A stretch of 64,000 bases of DNA from Cephalopachus bancanus (lineage: Eukaryota > Chordata > Mammalia > Primates > Tarsiidae): positions 2,604,001-2,668,000 of the forward strand of contig JAPVLO010000205.1 in NCBI GenBank assembly GCA_027257055.1. The letters run 5' to 3'. Below the pieces are notes generated by a model that had not been told where the DNA came from, made no database searches, and saw nothing but the letters and a program-made list of their open reading frames with translations. Below are positions 11,871-24,280 of the stretch, piece after piece. Position numbers and translations under genes: made by a program. Within the stretch, counting starts at the first letter, position 1, and the number at the start of each line of letters is the position of its first letter.

Positions 11871-12726
11871 TGGAATAAGTTAGTAGAGTAAAGTGTTTCT
11901 TATAATGATCTCAATAAAAGAAGCAACATTCACTGAGTTGTCTGAGTTCTGATTTACTGTATCCCTTTAAATCATTCATACTATGTAAATAGAGTGATAA
12001 ACACTTTTATCCTCTAACACTGCCTCTCTCCATCTTGAAACATTGTAACTTACCTACAAGAGCTCCTGTGATGAGGGTTTTTTTCCTTTTAAATTATGTG
12101 ATTTTTAAAGTCTGCTTTAGCATTTAGTATAGTTGGCAGTCACCAAAATAAATAATTATTCCTTTCTTTTTTATCATAAGAACCTCAATTTGGAGAGTTT
12201 TGCACATGACTGTTTTCCTTCTGTACTTCAAGAATGTGCAGTTGCATTTCTGAAACTCTCTGGGAGAGATATTGGATGTATTTGTACATATGTTACTAGA
12301 AAAGTAGTAGAAAGAATAGAATAGAAGAAGCAGTGGAAATGTTTCTTAAGAGAAAGCATTAAATTAATAGAGATTATTCCCCTGAGAAAGAGAAGATTGA
12401 AGCACCATATGCAGTCAAGTGGATTTAACGATAGTATGAAGTGATTTATGTTAGCTATAAAGAGGAGCTTCCCAGTGCTGATTGTTAGTTGTTGGTACAG
12501 ATTATAGAAAATGATTGTGAAATAACTTCAAATATCAGTATTCTACCTGTGATAATTTGTGATTGGTCTTATTGAAAACTATGAAAATGCAGGGATTTTA
12601 TCCACATGTTTTTTATTCTTTGAAAAACCCTAAGTTTAGTCATATGAAATTTAAAAAGTGTTAACAGCACAATGGCAAAAGTATCAGAAAATATGCTGCT
12701 TTGTTGAATAAACTGAAAAAGGTAGC
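11871..12726. other. Single-copy stretch, nothing recognised
   Basis: No repeat family or coding signal recognised. Confidence 0.45.
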
Positions 12727-12900
12727 CTTTTTCTCCTTTTTCACATCAGAGTCTCAGATTGATGCTCAGGCTGGAGTGTAGTGGCAGAATCATAGCTCAT
12801 TGCAGCCTAGACTTCCTGGGCTTAGGAGATTCTTCCAACTCAGCCTCCCGAGTAACTGTGGCTACAGATATGTAGCACCATGTGCAGCTAATTTTAAAAA
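12727..12900 (-). mobile_element. Alu right-arm fragment (old)
   Basis: Antisense partial Alu covering only the arm from the A-tail side ('cagagtctcagattgatgctc') to 'gcagctaatttt'. The other arm is missing, so it is either a 5'-truncated AluJ or a free right monomer. Strongly diverged. Confidence 0.8.
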
Positions 12901-13059
12901 GGGAGTCTTTGCTCTAATTCTTTTTAAAGAAAAAAGAGATTTATTTTAGGTCTTTTCTAGATGACAGTTGACATGCTGACTTGTTTCTCCTAAACTACCT
13001 ATTTATGGGGGGGAAAAGGCAGCTCAACTTGGTTTGAAAGCATTAATGTTCCAACATAG

Positions 13060-13150
13060 GCTCTGCTGCTTCCTGACTGTTATCCTGAATAAGTTATTTA
13101 AATTTTATGCATCTCTGTTTACTCATTATACTAGTTGAACTCTAAGATTT
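13060..13150 (+). repeat. Probable MIR core remnant
   Basis: 'gctctgctgcttcctgactgttatcc...aataagttatttaaattttatgcatctctgtttactc' follows the MIR core order (short duration tail missing). Weakly supported. Confidence 0.45.
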
Positions 13151-13433
13151 TCTAATTGTAATGTACTGTGGTCAAATAAAAATAATGACAAGTAGATTTT
13201 TTTACTCTAACAGATCAGGGCACGTTAAATCACCCTTCGAAGTCTTTAACTTGCATTTAATGAGGTTATATATTCAGTTGGAAAAATATTATAACATGTA
13301 CAATATTTGAACTCAGTTTGATTTGCATTTCCACGTAACCAGCATATGTAATTTGGGAAAGAAAATAGATTATAGGCAATTAAAACCTAGCTTTAACAAA
13401 GAGGGTATTAATGTAAGCTAGTGGTCTCATTGA

Positions 13434-13727
13434 TTTTTTTTTTTTTTTTTGAGTTGGAGTCTCACTCCATCGCCCAGACAGGAGTGCAGTGGCCGCTCCT
13501 GGCCACTGCAGCCTCACCTGCTGGGCTCCGGCGATCCTTCCGCCTCAGCCTTCCAAGTAGCTGGAATTACAGGCATGCGTTACCATGCCCGGCTGATTTT
13601 TTGATTTTTTGTAGACATGAGGTCTCATCAAGTTGCCCGGGCGGGTCTCGAACCCGCAAGCTCAGGCAATCCACTCACCTCAGCCTCCTAAAGTGCGGGA
13701 TTACAGGCTGAGCCACCGAGCCCTGCT
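13434..13727 (-). mobile_element. Alu (strepsirrhine-type full dimer)
   Basis: Antisense copy with a poly-T head and diagnostic right-arm start 'gagttggagtctcactc', 'ctgctgggctccggcgatcc', 'gggcgggtctcgaacccgcaagctc' and end 'gctgagccaccgagccctgc'. Many CpGs are retained. The 96-codon antisense frame over it is spurious. Confidence 0.95.
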
Positions 13728-14224
13728 AGAATATTTTTACTACTCTCTTTTACCTGCTACCTCTGGTCCTCTACAAGTTACAAGTCATGCGTTAGAAAGG
13801 TATCACCATATCTGACTGAGGATCAACTACGTTATGATCCAAGCATGTCTCCTAAATCATATTTTCTTTCTTTGGCAGTTATATTATTATTACTGCTTAG
13901 AAAGGCTGAGGCACGAAATCATATTCTGATAACGTAAAGAATGGAATATTTATTTCAGAAAATGAGATTCTCTAACTATTTGTCAAGCTTTTGTCTCTAT
14001 AATGAAAGAGGGAATTAGGATAATCATCTTGGGTTGATTTCCGATTTTTACCAGGAAGATCAATAAATTTCCTGTGCTTTTTCATATGCAGTATTTTGAT
14101 AGTATAATAGTGTTTTACCATTTGAAATCTAGAGGAAAAAAGAAAGAAAATAATAAATTGTGTTAGTCTACACTTGTCAATTTTCTATATATTTTTAAAA
14201 TTTAGTTATTGTAATGTTTCAACA
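13728..14224. other. Single-copy stretch, nothing recognised
   Basis: No recognisable repeat or coding signal. Confidence 0.4.
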
Positions 14225-14360
14225 AAGCAGATATTATCTTCATTTTACTGATGAGAAAACTGAGGTTCTGTCGGGTTTATTAGTTTGGCCGACAACCCAC
14301 TCAGTAAGTGGTGAAACCTGAATTAGAACACATGCCCGTTCAGTTCTGAGGCCCAAGGCA
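14225..14360 (-). repeat. MIR (MIRb-like) remnant
   Basis: Antisense MIR: 'tatcttcattttactgatgagaaaactgaggttctg' then 'ccgacaacccactcagtaagtggtgaaacctgaattagaac' and 'tctgaggcccaaggc', which match the order in the MIR complement (attttacagatgaggaaactgag ... gtaagtggcagagctgggattcgaac). Confidence 0.65.
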
Positions 14361-15106
14361 TTTCTAGTACACAAAGTATTCTGAATATTCTGGCTACACA
14401 CAGCAATCTCTTGAGAACCTAAAAGATATCAAGGATTTGAATGTTTAAGACCTACTGAGAACTAAACTATATTTTATTATCCTTTGCTTTCTTTGAAATA
14501 TGTATTTTATAATATTTTAATAATGCATAAGTCAGATCTAAAAAACATAACATTGCCAGTTATATTGTTCCCATTGAAATATTGTTGATGAACAAATGGG
14601 TAATTATTAGTTATAACTGTATGACCTAAATAGAGTAATTATGTTATTATTATTACTTATATGTCCAAATGTCAAAGATGAATGTTTCCAATACCAGAAG
14701 TAAAGGATTTATTATTTTATGGTTTATTGAAAGTAATACTAATGTCTAAGAATATAAGTTACCTGTGTGCCACTACCTGTTTAAATATATAAATTAGTTT
14801 TACAGTTTGAGGATACTTGAAAAAAAATCTTAGTTTACATGGGACTTAGGAGACAGCTGTTTGACAACATTTATGTTTGAGATTAACTTTTAAGAGTCAA
14901 AGGATTAATTTGAAAATAGTGATGTCATGAATATAATATAAATTTTATTATAGAAATATAAAATGGATACAATGTTTTCTATGTAATTCTTTATTTACTA
15001 ATGAAGTAACATGATAATTTCTCATTTCATTATAAATTTCCATCTAGATTGCAAGCAATTCAAAATGGTACTTGATGTAATGATATAATTTTGTGGTTAG
15101 TGTGTC
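14361..15106. other. AT-rich single-copy stretch
   Basis: Nothing recognised. Confidence 0.4.
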
Positions 15107-15424
15107 TTCTTTAAACTTTCTTTTTTTTTTTTTGAGTTGGAGTCTCACTCTCTCGCCCAGACTTGAGTGTAGTGGCCGCTCCAGGCCACCGCAGCCTCAA
15201 CCTGCTGGGCTCCAGCGATCCTTCCGCCTCAGCCTTCCAAGTAGCCGGAATTACAGGCGTGCACTACCACACCCGGCTAATTTTTTGGTTTATTGTAGAG
15301 ATGTGGTCTCGCCAAGTTGCCCAGGCGGGTCTCGAACCCGCAGGCTCAGGTGATCCACTCACCTCAGCCTCCCAAAGCGTGGGATTATAGGCTGAGCCAC
15401 CGAGCCCAGTTTCTTTAAACTTTC
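15107..15424 (-). mobile_element. Alu (strepsirrhine-type) with perfect 14-bp target duplication
   Basis: Antisense full dimer, body 15121-15410. It opens with poly-T and 'gagttggagtctcactctctcgcc' and closes 'gctgagccaccgagccca'. The direct repeat 'ttctttaaactttc' (15107-15120 and 15411-15424) is an exact TSD. Retention of 'ccggcgatcc'-type CpGs and the intact TSD point to a fairly recent insertion. Confidence 0.97.
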
Positions 15425-15889
15425 AATCATAAATTAAATTTTTATTTGAGAATGTTTTCACACTTATACAATATACAAATGGAATAATTTTTTTTTGCCA
15501 TGAACATCAAAAAATTTGTTAATAGAATTTATCAGCATCATATGCTTGTGCCTTTATTATACTACCATGTGTTTGACATTAATAATTACATTAATAATAA
15601 TATAATTTCATGGATGTGTATACTTGAGTGATTAACATATGTCTGTTTTCAAAGCTGCTTTATAAACTTAAACATTAATAAAATTTTTGGTTGAATTTTA
15701 GTGCTATGGAAAAGTAGATCTTTGCCAAGATTATTACATTAAAAATTAATCCTGCCAAATTTAAGTTCATGTTTAGTAAACTTATTTTTTTATTTCACTT
15801 GACTTTTTATTAATTATTTTCCGGTACAGTTTTGATGAATAGGTGCTATGTTAAAACACTGTGTTAGGTGGTAGTGTATCTACAGTTAG
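15425..15889. other. AT-rich single-copy stretch
   Basis: Nothing recognised. Confidence 0.4.
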
Positions 15890-16105
15890 AATCCTTGCTA
15901 TAACAGTGTAGCAGGAGAGAAAAAACATTAAATAAATATTTATGTGTTGAATGTTAGGTATGGTGTGGGCTTTGGGATGAATACCTATAATTCAGAGAGA
16001 AGAGAGAGGGTCTGAGGACTGAAACATATGCTGAGACTTGAGGGGTGAAGGAAGTATATTTCTAGCTGACAGAAATACTAGTCTGAAGGGACTGAGCAAG
16101 GTGTT
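15890..16105 (+). repeat. Possible ancient LINE (L2-like) remnant
   Basis: The run 'aacagtgtagcaggagagaaaa', 'gagagaagagagagggtctgagg', 'ctgagacttgaggggtgaagg' and 'aagggactgagcaagg' recalls the widespread ancient repeat containing 'tgagctgagacctgaatgaag...aaggccctgaggcaggaacgagcttgg'. Family assignment by eye is weak. Confidence 0.35.
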
Positions 16106-16109
16106 TAGG

Positions 16110-16780
16110 AATCATGATGTATTCGTTTTTTATTTCTGATGTCACAAATTACCAGAAACTCAGAAGCTTAAAATAACACACATATATTATCTTACAATTA
16201 TGTAGATCTGAAGTCTGGGAGGCTTCTCTGGAACAGGTCTCAAAGGGCAAAAATCAAGATATCTGTAGCCTGGGCTCTTTCCTAGACATCCTTATGATGA
16301 GGAGGTTGAGGAGAGGGCATCTGTTTCCAAGCTAACTCAAGTTGTTGGCATAACCCACTTCCTTGTTACTGTAGGCTGAAGTTCCTCTTTTCTTGCTAGG
16401 TGTTAGCCTGGAGCCTCTCTCAGCAACTTAATGCCTCTTGCACTTCTCTTCTCTTGGCCCCCTCCATCTTTATACCAGCAATGGAGTCTTTCTCACCTCT
16501 TGCCTCTTTCTGACCTCCCCTTGTGCCACATTACTTCTGGGACTTCAACTGGGAAAAAAACTTTGCTCTTTGGAGCTCATGTGATTATATTGGGCCTACA
16601 CAAGGAATTTAGGATAATCTTTCTATTTTAAAGTCAGCAGATTAGTAATTTTACTTACAAACCTGAATTTGATGACTAAGTGCCTTTTTCCATGTTATCT
16701 TATAAATTCACAGACTTGACTCTGTGGGAATAAATCATAGGGCCAAATACTGCCTATTATGGTGGCAGAATTTTATTACA
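16110..16780 (+). repeat. Ancient mammalian interspersed repeat, family not named
   Basis: Recognisable as the common repeat with 'acaaattaccacaaact.agtggcttaaaacaacacaaatttattatctta': here 'cacaaattaccagaaactcag', 'taaaataacacacatatattatc', 'ggtctcaaagggcaaaaatcaag', 'ctcatgtgattatattgggcc' and 'aggataatctttctattttaaa' occur in the expected order. The family name is not certain. It has no coding potential. Confidence 0.5.
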
Positions 16781-17570
16781 GGTTAAGAAGTCAATGAATG
16801 AAGTAGCCAAATTCTTTTTTGAACCATATATTTGGACATTGAAATCAGCCAAGATGATGACAGGGTTTTGGAGAAGAGAAAAACTAGTTAAATGTGAATG
16901 TCTTCAGCAAATGAAGTGCAATATTTAGAAGTCGGAAATGATTAGACACAAGGATGGTTAGAGGGTGACATGAGCCTCGCAAATTAGAGGAATATTATAG
17001 ACTATGGAGTAGTGATAATTAGGAAGCTGCACTGATTATCCTATCACATGCTGAAGCAAGAGGTTCCTCCAACTGAGAGAAATTTGCAGAATACAAGTGC
17101 TTGTGGGAGGGCCAGGTTTCAGACAGGTCAAAAATTGGACTGAGTCCTCTTTCAAAGATTTCATAATGTTGAGAAGTCTGTTAAAAATGGAACAGCTTTT
17201 CCAGGGGTAAAGTAGAAAATGTGAGAGGCAGAGGAGCAATCAAAGGAATGGATCAGGAGAAAAAACACAAAGAACCTCATGGACATGGGAGTATTGGAGA
17301 GAGATGACAAAGTAGGTATGAAAGGCAAAAGGCAGTGAGTTTGCTACAGATTTGAGAAGAAAATAAGAAATCTAAAATTCCTTTGGACGTGGATACATTT
17401 TTTACAGTAGTGATCAAGTGGTCTGTAAAAGTCCAATAGCTGAGAACTACATGGTCTTCATGGAAGGGTGGTAGCATTTTTACTGAACAGACCTCAGGGA
17501 TCATGAGGTCTGGAGCATGCATGGTCCAAGCCAACCGTTTATTTCCTTAGTTGCTTGCTATGTCTTGTGA
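16781..17570. other. Unassigned, moderately GC-richer stretch
   Basis: Not AT-rich like its surroundings, with A/G-rich plus-strand content ('ggtggcagaa', 'gaagagaaaaac', 'gtgagaggcagagg'). It reads like a very old transposon body, but no family could be fixed. The minus-strand frames at 17036-17239 and 17277-17534 lack family resemblance. Confidence 0.35.
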
Positions 17571-17800
17571 GAGTCAGTAAACCATAGTAGTTAAGAACAC
17601 AATCTGTGGCACCAGGGTGCATAAGTTCCAGTCCTGACCTCCTGAGTTTGAACAAGTTACTTAAACTCTCAGTGCCTAAGATTCTTCAGCTGCAAAGTGG
17701 AAATGATGACATCAGTGGCCATTTCATTGTATAGTTGTGAAGATTAAACAAGTACACTGTTCATTACAAGCATTAATAAATGTTGACTATTGTTAATAGT
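17571..17800 (+). repeat. MIR SINE, nearly full length
   Basis: Best-preserved MIR in the window: 'agtagttaagaacacaatctgtggcaccaggg', 'ttgaacaagttacttaaactctcagtgcctaag', 'tcttcagctgcaaagtggaaatgatgac', 'attgtatagttgtgaagattaaacaag', ending 'cattaataaatgttgactattgtt'. Both the tRNA-derived head and the LINE-derived tail are readable. Confidence 0.85.
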
Positions 17801-19095
17801 CACGGCTACAGTTTTCTTTTTTTTTTTACCTACCTACAGGAGATTTAAATATTACAGATGATGCAAGGCAAATAAACAGTTTTTAGACCGAAGATCTATG
17901 CCAAATTTAATAATGTTGTACATATCATTTTGGTTTAATTGTACTACTTAAGAAACACAATATTACTCTTATAGAAGTAAGCATTATTGCTTGTGCTTTT
18001 TTGGTGGAACCCTGTCAACATAGTTGATGGGAAAATAGGTTACAGTGTAAGTGATTTTGGTAGATCTGAAGATGCCAATCCTAGTAATGTAAACTTGCCT
18101 GATGGATTATTTTTTCTTTAATAAAAAAGCCATAATCTTCTAGAAGAAATGCTCTTGAGAAATGTATCTGTCACTAAAAACAAAGGAGGTCAAATGATTT
18201 TTCTAGGTAGTCGTCACAATAAATATCTACTGTCACATATAGGGGAAGCAGAAGAAATATACTGTCACTTCTGTTATTGGAAAACTGTCTGTCTCTTTTC
18301 TCGCTTTCTCCTCCAGGCACCCTTCAATGGGGAATTACCTTTGTACAACTCAATTTGCAGCATAGTATAAACTTTTTAAGATAAAGAGTCATCTAAAATG
18401 CTGGTCTATTACCATTTAGTTCAAACTATGTAATTGATAATTCAAAACCACTTAAATCCCCCCCCTTTTTTTGCTATGTGAATTGAATATGTCATAGAAT
18501 TCATGATAATTTATTATTTTATAAAGAAAATATTCAAAATGCATCAAAGCATTTTATGCTAAAATTGTTAAAAGGAATGATTTAACAAGGGTATAGAAAA
18601 TATTTTTCCAGAGGATATGAGATTAAATGTGTTTCCAAATGCATCTAGATTAAAATAGGTAAATTCATAGAGTAAAAAGATTTTTAAAGAGTATTGATTT
18701 CAGATATTAAGTAATTTTTTGGTAATTGTTATTTTGGGAATTTTTACATCATCTTTTTCTAGTTATAACTGGAAAATTAATACTATCACTTCAGCATTAT
18801 TTGATTGGACTGCTGGTTATTTATAAAAATGATATTTATAAGGCACTTAAACATTTTAGAGAATGTTAAAATTATTCAATTTAGTTCCTGCCTTCGTTAC
18901 TAATGCAAGTAAAAAGATGAATCATGTAAACATGTAATTATAGCACAAGGTACAATATAATAAGGACCATTAGGGAAATGCAAAGCAGAATGGATTTCAG
19001 GAAGAGATAAATTAGAGAAGCTTGGAATTCAGATACCTCTTATATATTGCACATAGACAATGGAAATGTTAAGTAGAAAAGTAAGGTATGGAGGA
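17801..19095. other. AT-rich single-copy stretch
   Basis: Contains a T-tract near 17817-17827 and a C-run followed by T-run near 18457-18471. No retroposon body, gene or RNA was recognised. Confidence 0.4.
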
Positions 19096-19300
19096 TATAA
19101 AGTAATTACAATCTTGTAAACTCTTATAATGAAATGTTTTATAACTACACATATACAGATAGAAAATATTGGAAGGAAATGACTAAAAGTACAATGGATG
19201 GTTATCTTTCTTCTGTTGCTTCTTCTTTTGAATTTCTCAAATTTTCTCCAAAAATTGTATTTTTGTTCTAAATAAAAAATTATTGAAATATATAGTTAAT
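19096..19300 (+). mobile_element. Old L1 3'-end fragment
   Basis: 'gaaaatattggaaggaaatgac', 'agtacaatggatggttatc', 'ttctcaaattttctccaaaaattg' and 'aataaaaaattattgaa' follow the 3' end of L1M-class elements (ggaaggatatacaccaaaatgttaacagtggttatc ... ttttccaaattttctacaat). Confidence 0.5.
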
Positions 19301-20132
19301 GTTAATCTAAAATCTGGAGCCACCAGGCAAATAAGAAAAGAAAATGAGAAAATGTCTAAGAATATTTTTAAGTATAAATTTAAAAATGTGGTCCTAGGAA
19401 AGAAGATAAGTACCAGAACAGATCAATAAGGGTGCCTGAACTGCTTTAATATGCTAGAGAAATTTTTCATTGGTTGGCATAGTTTCTGTAAAGAAACTGT
19501 TTTATTTGCTAATTTAGAGTAAAAAATATTTAGGTTATTTAGTGTATCTAATAAAAAGTCGCTTAATGATCATACCCTATGACTATGGTGTCTAGTTTGC
19601 AAATAACGTTTCCATGTTATGTCTTACTTTAGGAACCTTGTCTTATTTGCAAAAGTAGCTAGTAGATTTATTAATTTATTTACTTTTTTTAATTTTAAAG
19701 ATGTGGGGTACAATTCGGGATTAGGTACACAAGTGGCCATCATACAGGTAAAGTTTGGGCCTCCTTTTGGTTTCCGCGTTGCCTGGTTTGAGATCAGGTA
19801 CCCTTATTGATGTTGTTTCCCTTCCCTGCCAACCTACCCCAGGAGTATCCCACTACTGTCAATCCCTTATAATATTATGGTAAATGTTCAGGGTTCACTT
19901 ATGAGTGAGAACAAGCAGTACTCTGTTCTTTGTTTCTGTGATAGATTACCGAGTATGATAGACTCTAAATTCATACAGGTTGCCACAAAGCCATAATTTG
20001 ACCTTCTTTATGGCAATGTAATAGTCTATTGTGTATATATATCACATTTTTTTATCCAGTTCAGTTTCGATGGGCAGCAGAGTTGGTTCCATGTTTTTGC
20101 TATTGTGAATAGTACTGCAATAAACATGTGTG

Positions 20133-20442
20133 TGCAGGTATCTTTTTATTTTTGAGTTGGAGTCTCACTCTGTCGCCCAGACTGGAGTGCAACGGCCGCT
20201 CCCGGCCACCGCAGCCTCGACCTGCTGGGCTCCGGCGATCCTTCCGCCTCAGCCTTCCGAGTAGCCGGAATTACAGGCGTGCGCTACCACGCCCGGCTGA
20301 TTTTGTGATTTTATTGTAGAGATGAGGTCTCGCTGCCCAGGCGGGTCTTGAACCCGTGGGCTCAGGCAATCCACTCACCTCAGCCTCCCAGAGGCGCAGG
20401 ATTACAGGCTGAGCCACCAAGCCCGGCTGCAGGTATCTTTTT
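20133..20442 (-). mobile_element. Young CpG-rich Alu inserted in L1, 15-bp target duplication
   Basis: Antisense full dimer, body 20148-20427, between exact direct repeats 'tgcaggtatcttttt' (20133-20147, 20428-20442). The repeat is itself L1 sequence ('gtgtgcaggtatctttt'), showing that the Alu landed in the L1. CpG sites are largely intact ('cggccgctcccggccaccgc', 'ccggcgatccttccg', 'gtgcgctaccacgcccggc'), so this is one of the youngest copies in the window. Confidence 0.98.
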
Positions 20443-20775
20443 TTATAAAATTATTTGAGTTCCTCTGGGTATGTTACTAGTAGGGGGATTGCTAGGTCAT
20501 ATGGAAGGTCAATGTCTAATTCTTCTAGAAATAGCCACACTGTTTTCCAAAGAGTTTGCATTCCCATCAACAGTGTAGAAGTGTTCCCTTTTCTCCACAT
20601 CCTTGCCAACACATGTTGTTTTTTCTTTTAAGGATGGCCATTCCTATTGGGGTTAAGTGGTATCTCAGTGTGGGTTTTGATTTGCATTTCTCTGATGATG
20701 AGTGAGAATGAGCACTTTTTCATGTGTCTGTTGACTGCCCGTATATGTTCTTTTGAGAAGTGTCTATTCATGCCT

Positions 20776-21078
20776 TTTGCCCACATTAAATTTTTTTTTT
20801 ATTTTAAAAGTGTGGGATGCAATTCAGGGTTAGCTTTGCAAATGTTCATTATGCAGGTACCCTTGTTGATGAGGTGTACCCTCCCCCCTTGCACTTTCCC
20901 ACTACTGCCAATCTCTTTCTTATAGTATTATGAAAATTGTTCAAGGTCAGCTTATGAGTGGGAACATGTGGTACTCAGTTCTTTGCTTCTGTGATAGATC
21001 ACTCAGTATTATGGACTTTAAGTCTATCCAAGTTGTGGTGAAGTTCATAATTTTGTCCTTTATTTGCCCATTTTTAAA
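20776..21078 (-). mobile_element. Second L1, severely 5'-truncated, nested in the first L1
   Basis: A T-tract (20791-20800) and 'attttaaaagtgtgggatgcaa' restart the L1 3' UTR in the middle of another L1. The insert runs about 270 bp through 'tacccttgttgatgaggtg' and 'cttatgagtgggaacatgtgg' to 'ggtgaagttcataatttt'. It is flanked by imperfect repeats of the host sequence, 'tttgcccacattaaa' (20776-20790) and 'tttgcccatttttaaa' (21063-21078). After it, the host ORF2 sequence resumes where it stopped. Confidence 0.85.
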
Positions 21079-23590
21079 CGGGGCTCTTTGGTTTTTTTCT
21101 TTTTGGCATATTTGAGTTCCTTTCAGGATCTGGATATTAGGCCTTTGTCAGATATACAGTTGGCAACATCTTTTTCCATTCTGTGGACTTTCTCCTGCTC
21201 TCTTAATGGTTTCTTTTGCTTTGCAGAAGCTTTTCAGTTTGATGAGGTCCCACTTGTCTATCTTATCTCTTATGATATGGGCACTTGGAATTTTGATCCG
21301 AAATTGTTTGCCAGTTCCAATTTCATAAGGTTGTCTCCTGCATTGTCTGAGAGTCATGTAGTTTGAGGTTTTACATTTAGGTCTTAGAGTTGATTTTTTG
21401 TGTATGGTGATAGGGAGGGGTCCTATTTTAATCCTCTGCATGTGGTCAGTCAGTTTTCCCAGCACCATTTACTGAATAGGTTCTCCTCTCCCCAGTGGTT
21501 ATTGGTGGAGGCTTTGTCAAAGCTAAGTTGGTTGAGAAATTGAGGTATGGCTTTTAGAATCTATATCCTGTTCCATTGGTCCATATGTCTATTCTTGTAC
21601 CAATACCAGGTTGTTTTGATTATTTTAGCCTTATAGCAAAGTTTAAAGTCTGGAAGTGTGATACTTACTGCATTGTTTCTTTTGTTGAGGATTGTTTTGG
21701 CTATTCATGGTCATTTATATTACCATATGAATTTCTATATTTTCACTTTCAGATTTGACAAGAACGATGTTGGTAATTTAATTGGGTATTACACTGAATC
21801 TGTAGATTGCCTTTGGTAGAATGGACATCTTAACAATGTTGATTCTTCCTATCCATGAGCATGGAATATTTTTCCATTTGTGTTTTCTTGGATTTCTTTG
21901 GGCAGTGTTTTGTAGTTTTTATTGTAAAGGTCTTTCACTTCTCTGGTTAGGAAGATGCCAAGGTATTTCATTTTTGGGGTAGTTATTGTGAATGGGATTG
22001 TGCTTTTATTTGTTCTCTGCCTGTTTGTTGTTGATGTATAAGAATGCAACTGTCTTTCGCACATTTATTTTGTAACTCTAGACTTTGCCAAAGTCCTTTA
22101 TCAATGCAAGCAGGTTTTTGACAGATCCTCTTGGGTTTTTGAGGTATAGGATCATATCACCAGAAAGCCCTGATTTCCTTCTGTTGTCGAATTGCTCTAG
22201 CTAGGACTTCCAACACAATGTTGAAGAAGAGGGGTGAGAGCAGGTGGCCCTGTCTTGTTCCAGTTTTCAGGGGAAATGTTTCCAGTTTCTGTCTATTTAG
22301 CAATATGCTGTCTGCGCATTTATTATTGATGGCACTTACTATTTTGAGGTATGTTCCTTCTATGCCTAGGTGTTTGAGGGTTTTTATCAAGAAGTGATGT
22401 GGATTTTATCAAAAGCTTTTTCTGCATCTAGTGATATAATTATGTGGTTCTTGTTTTTACATCTGTTGATGTATTTAATTGCATTTATAGTCTTGATAAT
22501 GTTGAACCAGCCCTGCATCCTGGGGATGAAGCCTACTTGGTCATGGTGGATGATTTTGGGGATGTGTTTTTGGATCCAATTTGCTAGAATGTTGTTGAGG
22601 ATTTTTACGTCTATGTTCAAAAGGGATATTGCCTTGTAGTTCTCTTTTTTTATTGACTCTTTTCCCAGTTTGAGTATCAGTGTGATGTTAGTTTCGTAAA
22701 ATGATTTGGAGAGAGTTCCACTTCTCTCGATTACCTGGAATACTTTTAATATACTTGGTATCAGTTCTTCCTTGTACATTTTGTAGAATTCTGCTGGTAA
22801 GCCATCTGGTCCAGGACTTTTTTTGTAGGTAGTTTTCCTTATGACAGAATCAATTTTCTGGCTTGTTTTTGGTCTATTTAGTGTCTCTGTGTCTTCTTTT
22901 TCAACCTTGGGAGGTTGTGTGAAGACAAATTACTCTGTTTCATTTAGGTTATTGTGTTTTTTTCCCAAACAGATGTGCATAGTAATCGCTGACAATCTTT
23001 TGTATTTTTTTGGAGTCTGTCGTAATTTGATCTTTCTGATTGTGTTTATTTGGACTTTTCCTCTCTTTTTCTTGATCATTCTTACTAAGAGTCCATCAAT
23101 CTTGTTTATTCTTTGAAAGAAACAGCTTTTTGTTTTGTCGATTTTTTTTTTCTATGATATTTTTGTCTTCTATGCCCCATATATGGGCTTTCACTTTGGT
23201 GATCTGGATTTTTCTGCTGAAGTGTGGGTTTTTGTAGTCTTGTCTTTCCAGCTTCCTTAGGTGATTTGTTAGGCTATTACATTGTGATCATTCCATTTTT
23301 TTCATGTGTGTTCATAGAGATATAAATTCCCCTCTTAAAACTGACTTCATGGGATCCCAGAGGTTTTGGTATGATGTTTCTTTGTTTTCATTTGTTTCCT
23401 GGAATTTTTTCATTTCTGTTTTGATTTCTTGTTGACCCAGTAGTCATTCAGTATCATGATTTTTAGTGTCCATGTGTTTGTGGGTTTTGGGGTAATTTTT
23501 TTGGTGTAGATATTTATTTTTATTCCACTGTGATCTGAGAAGGTGCATGGCAGTATTTCGATATTATGCACTTTGTTTGTGCATAGATTT
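21063..23590 (-). pseudogene. L1 ORF2 remnant (reverse transcriptase and C-terminal part), broken
   Basis: The minus strand encodes fragments of the L1 ORF2 protein, which normally has endonuclease, reverse transcriptase and Cys-rich C-terminal parts and acts in target-primed reverse transcription. The 130-residue piece at 22387-22779 holds RT landmarks '[16 protein letters not shown]', '[15 protein letters not shown]'; 22157-22390 holds '[27 protein letters not shown]'; 21148-21468 covers C-terminal sequence. Compared with the copy at 47.7 kb, a deletion of roughly 40 bp near 22165 removes the stretch before and including most of the FADD catalytic motif. Stops and frameshifts separate the pieces, so it cannot be active. 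Confidence 0.85.
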
Positions 23591-24194
23591 CTTTAGATGA
23601 GATAGACTGTTATAGTCTCTTAAATTGAAAGGTAGTCAACATGCTAGGAAATGTGACTAAGGTTTAAGAAAATGTTGACATTGCTGTTTACTGTTATTTG
23701 TTGATTTTCTCACATATATATAATATCTCAAGTTGGGACTAACCCTTTGGGGAATGAAGAGGCATGACTTTCACCAGATCTCACCTTGAGGCAAAGGGGC
23801 TGGCATTATGTACCTTGGTTTATTCATTATTTGACATTGGGAAAGGTGGTTGATAATCTATTAGGGGAAGAAACTTCTAGTAGGCAAAGGAAAATTCTCC
23901 AAAAAAAGAGGGTAATTATGAACCATTAGCAACCAACACTTACAGCAGCTGGAGTAAATAAAAAGGGTATAGCCAGCAAACCTAAGGTGTTCAGTTTATG
24001 TCATTGAGCAATCAGTACAACACATATTTAATTTCATGTGCACAATGTTCTATCATTAAACAGTCATTAAATATCTACAAGCTGCTGAAAATGAAAAGTG
24101 AACTAAAATTGGGGGATGAGGGGGACAATACATGCCCTTCTTCTTTATCCAGAAGTAGATCAAAATCTCTGAGGGCAGGAGTCAAGTATACCAA
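23591..24194. other. Single-copy stretch, nothing recognised
   Basis: No repeat or coding signal recognised between the L1 5' end and the Tigger1 element. Confidence 0.45.
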
Positions 24195-24280
24195 TACAGG
24201 CATGTAGCAGACATATTGCAATTTAGTTCCAGACTACCACAAAAAATAAGAGCAGATATCACAATAAAGTAAGTCACACA

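Larger units (their letters stand above)
19675..23590 (-). mobile_element. Strepsirrhine L1, 5'-truncated, carrying a nested Alu and a nested L1
   Basis: Minus-strand LINE-1. The T-rich run at 19683-19690 followed by 'aattttaaagatgtggggtac' is the A-tail and 3' UTR end, and the element runs upstream through ORF2 to about 23590 ('ccactgtgatctgagaaggtg'). Blocks 19675-20132, 20443-20790 and 21063-23590 form one element once the two insertions are removed. It covers the 3' UTR, the ORF2 C-terminus and the reverse transcriptase; the endonuclease, ORF1 and 5' UTR are missing. The 3' UTR differs from human L1PA. No TSD was found by eye. Confidence 0.9.

Noticed and set aside
17036..17534. Minus-strand frames of 67 and 85 codons
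   Set aside because: No recognisable domain, no conserved start context, and lengths expected by chance.
20647..21366. Plus-strand open frames of 92 and 100 codons
   Set aside because: They are complements of L1 3' UTR/ORF2 sequence. The true coding strand is minus and is broken.
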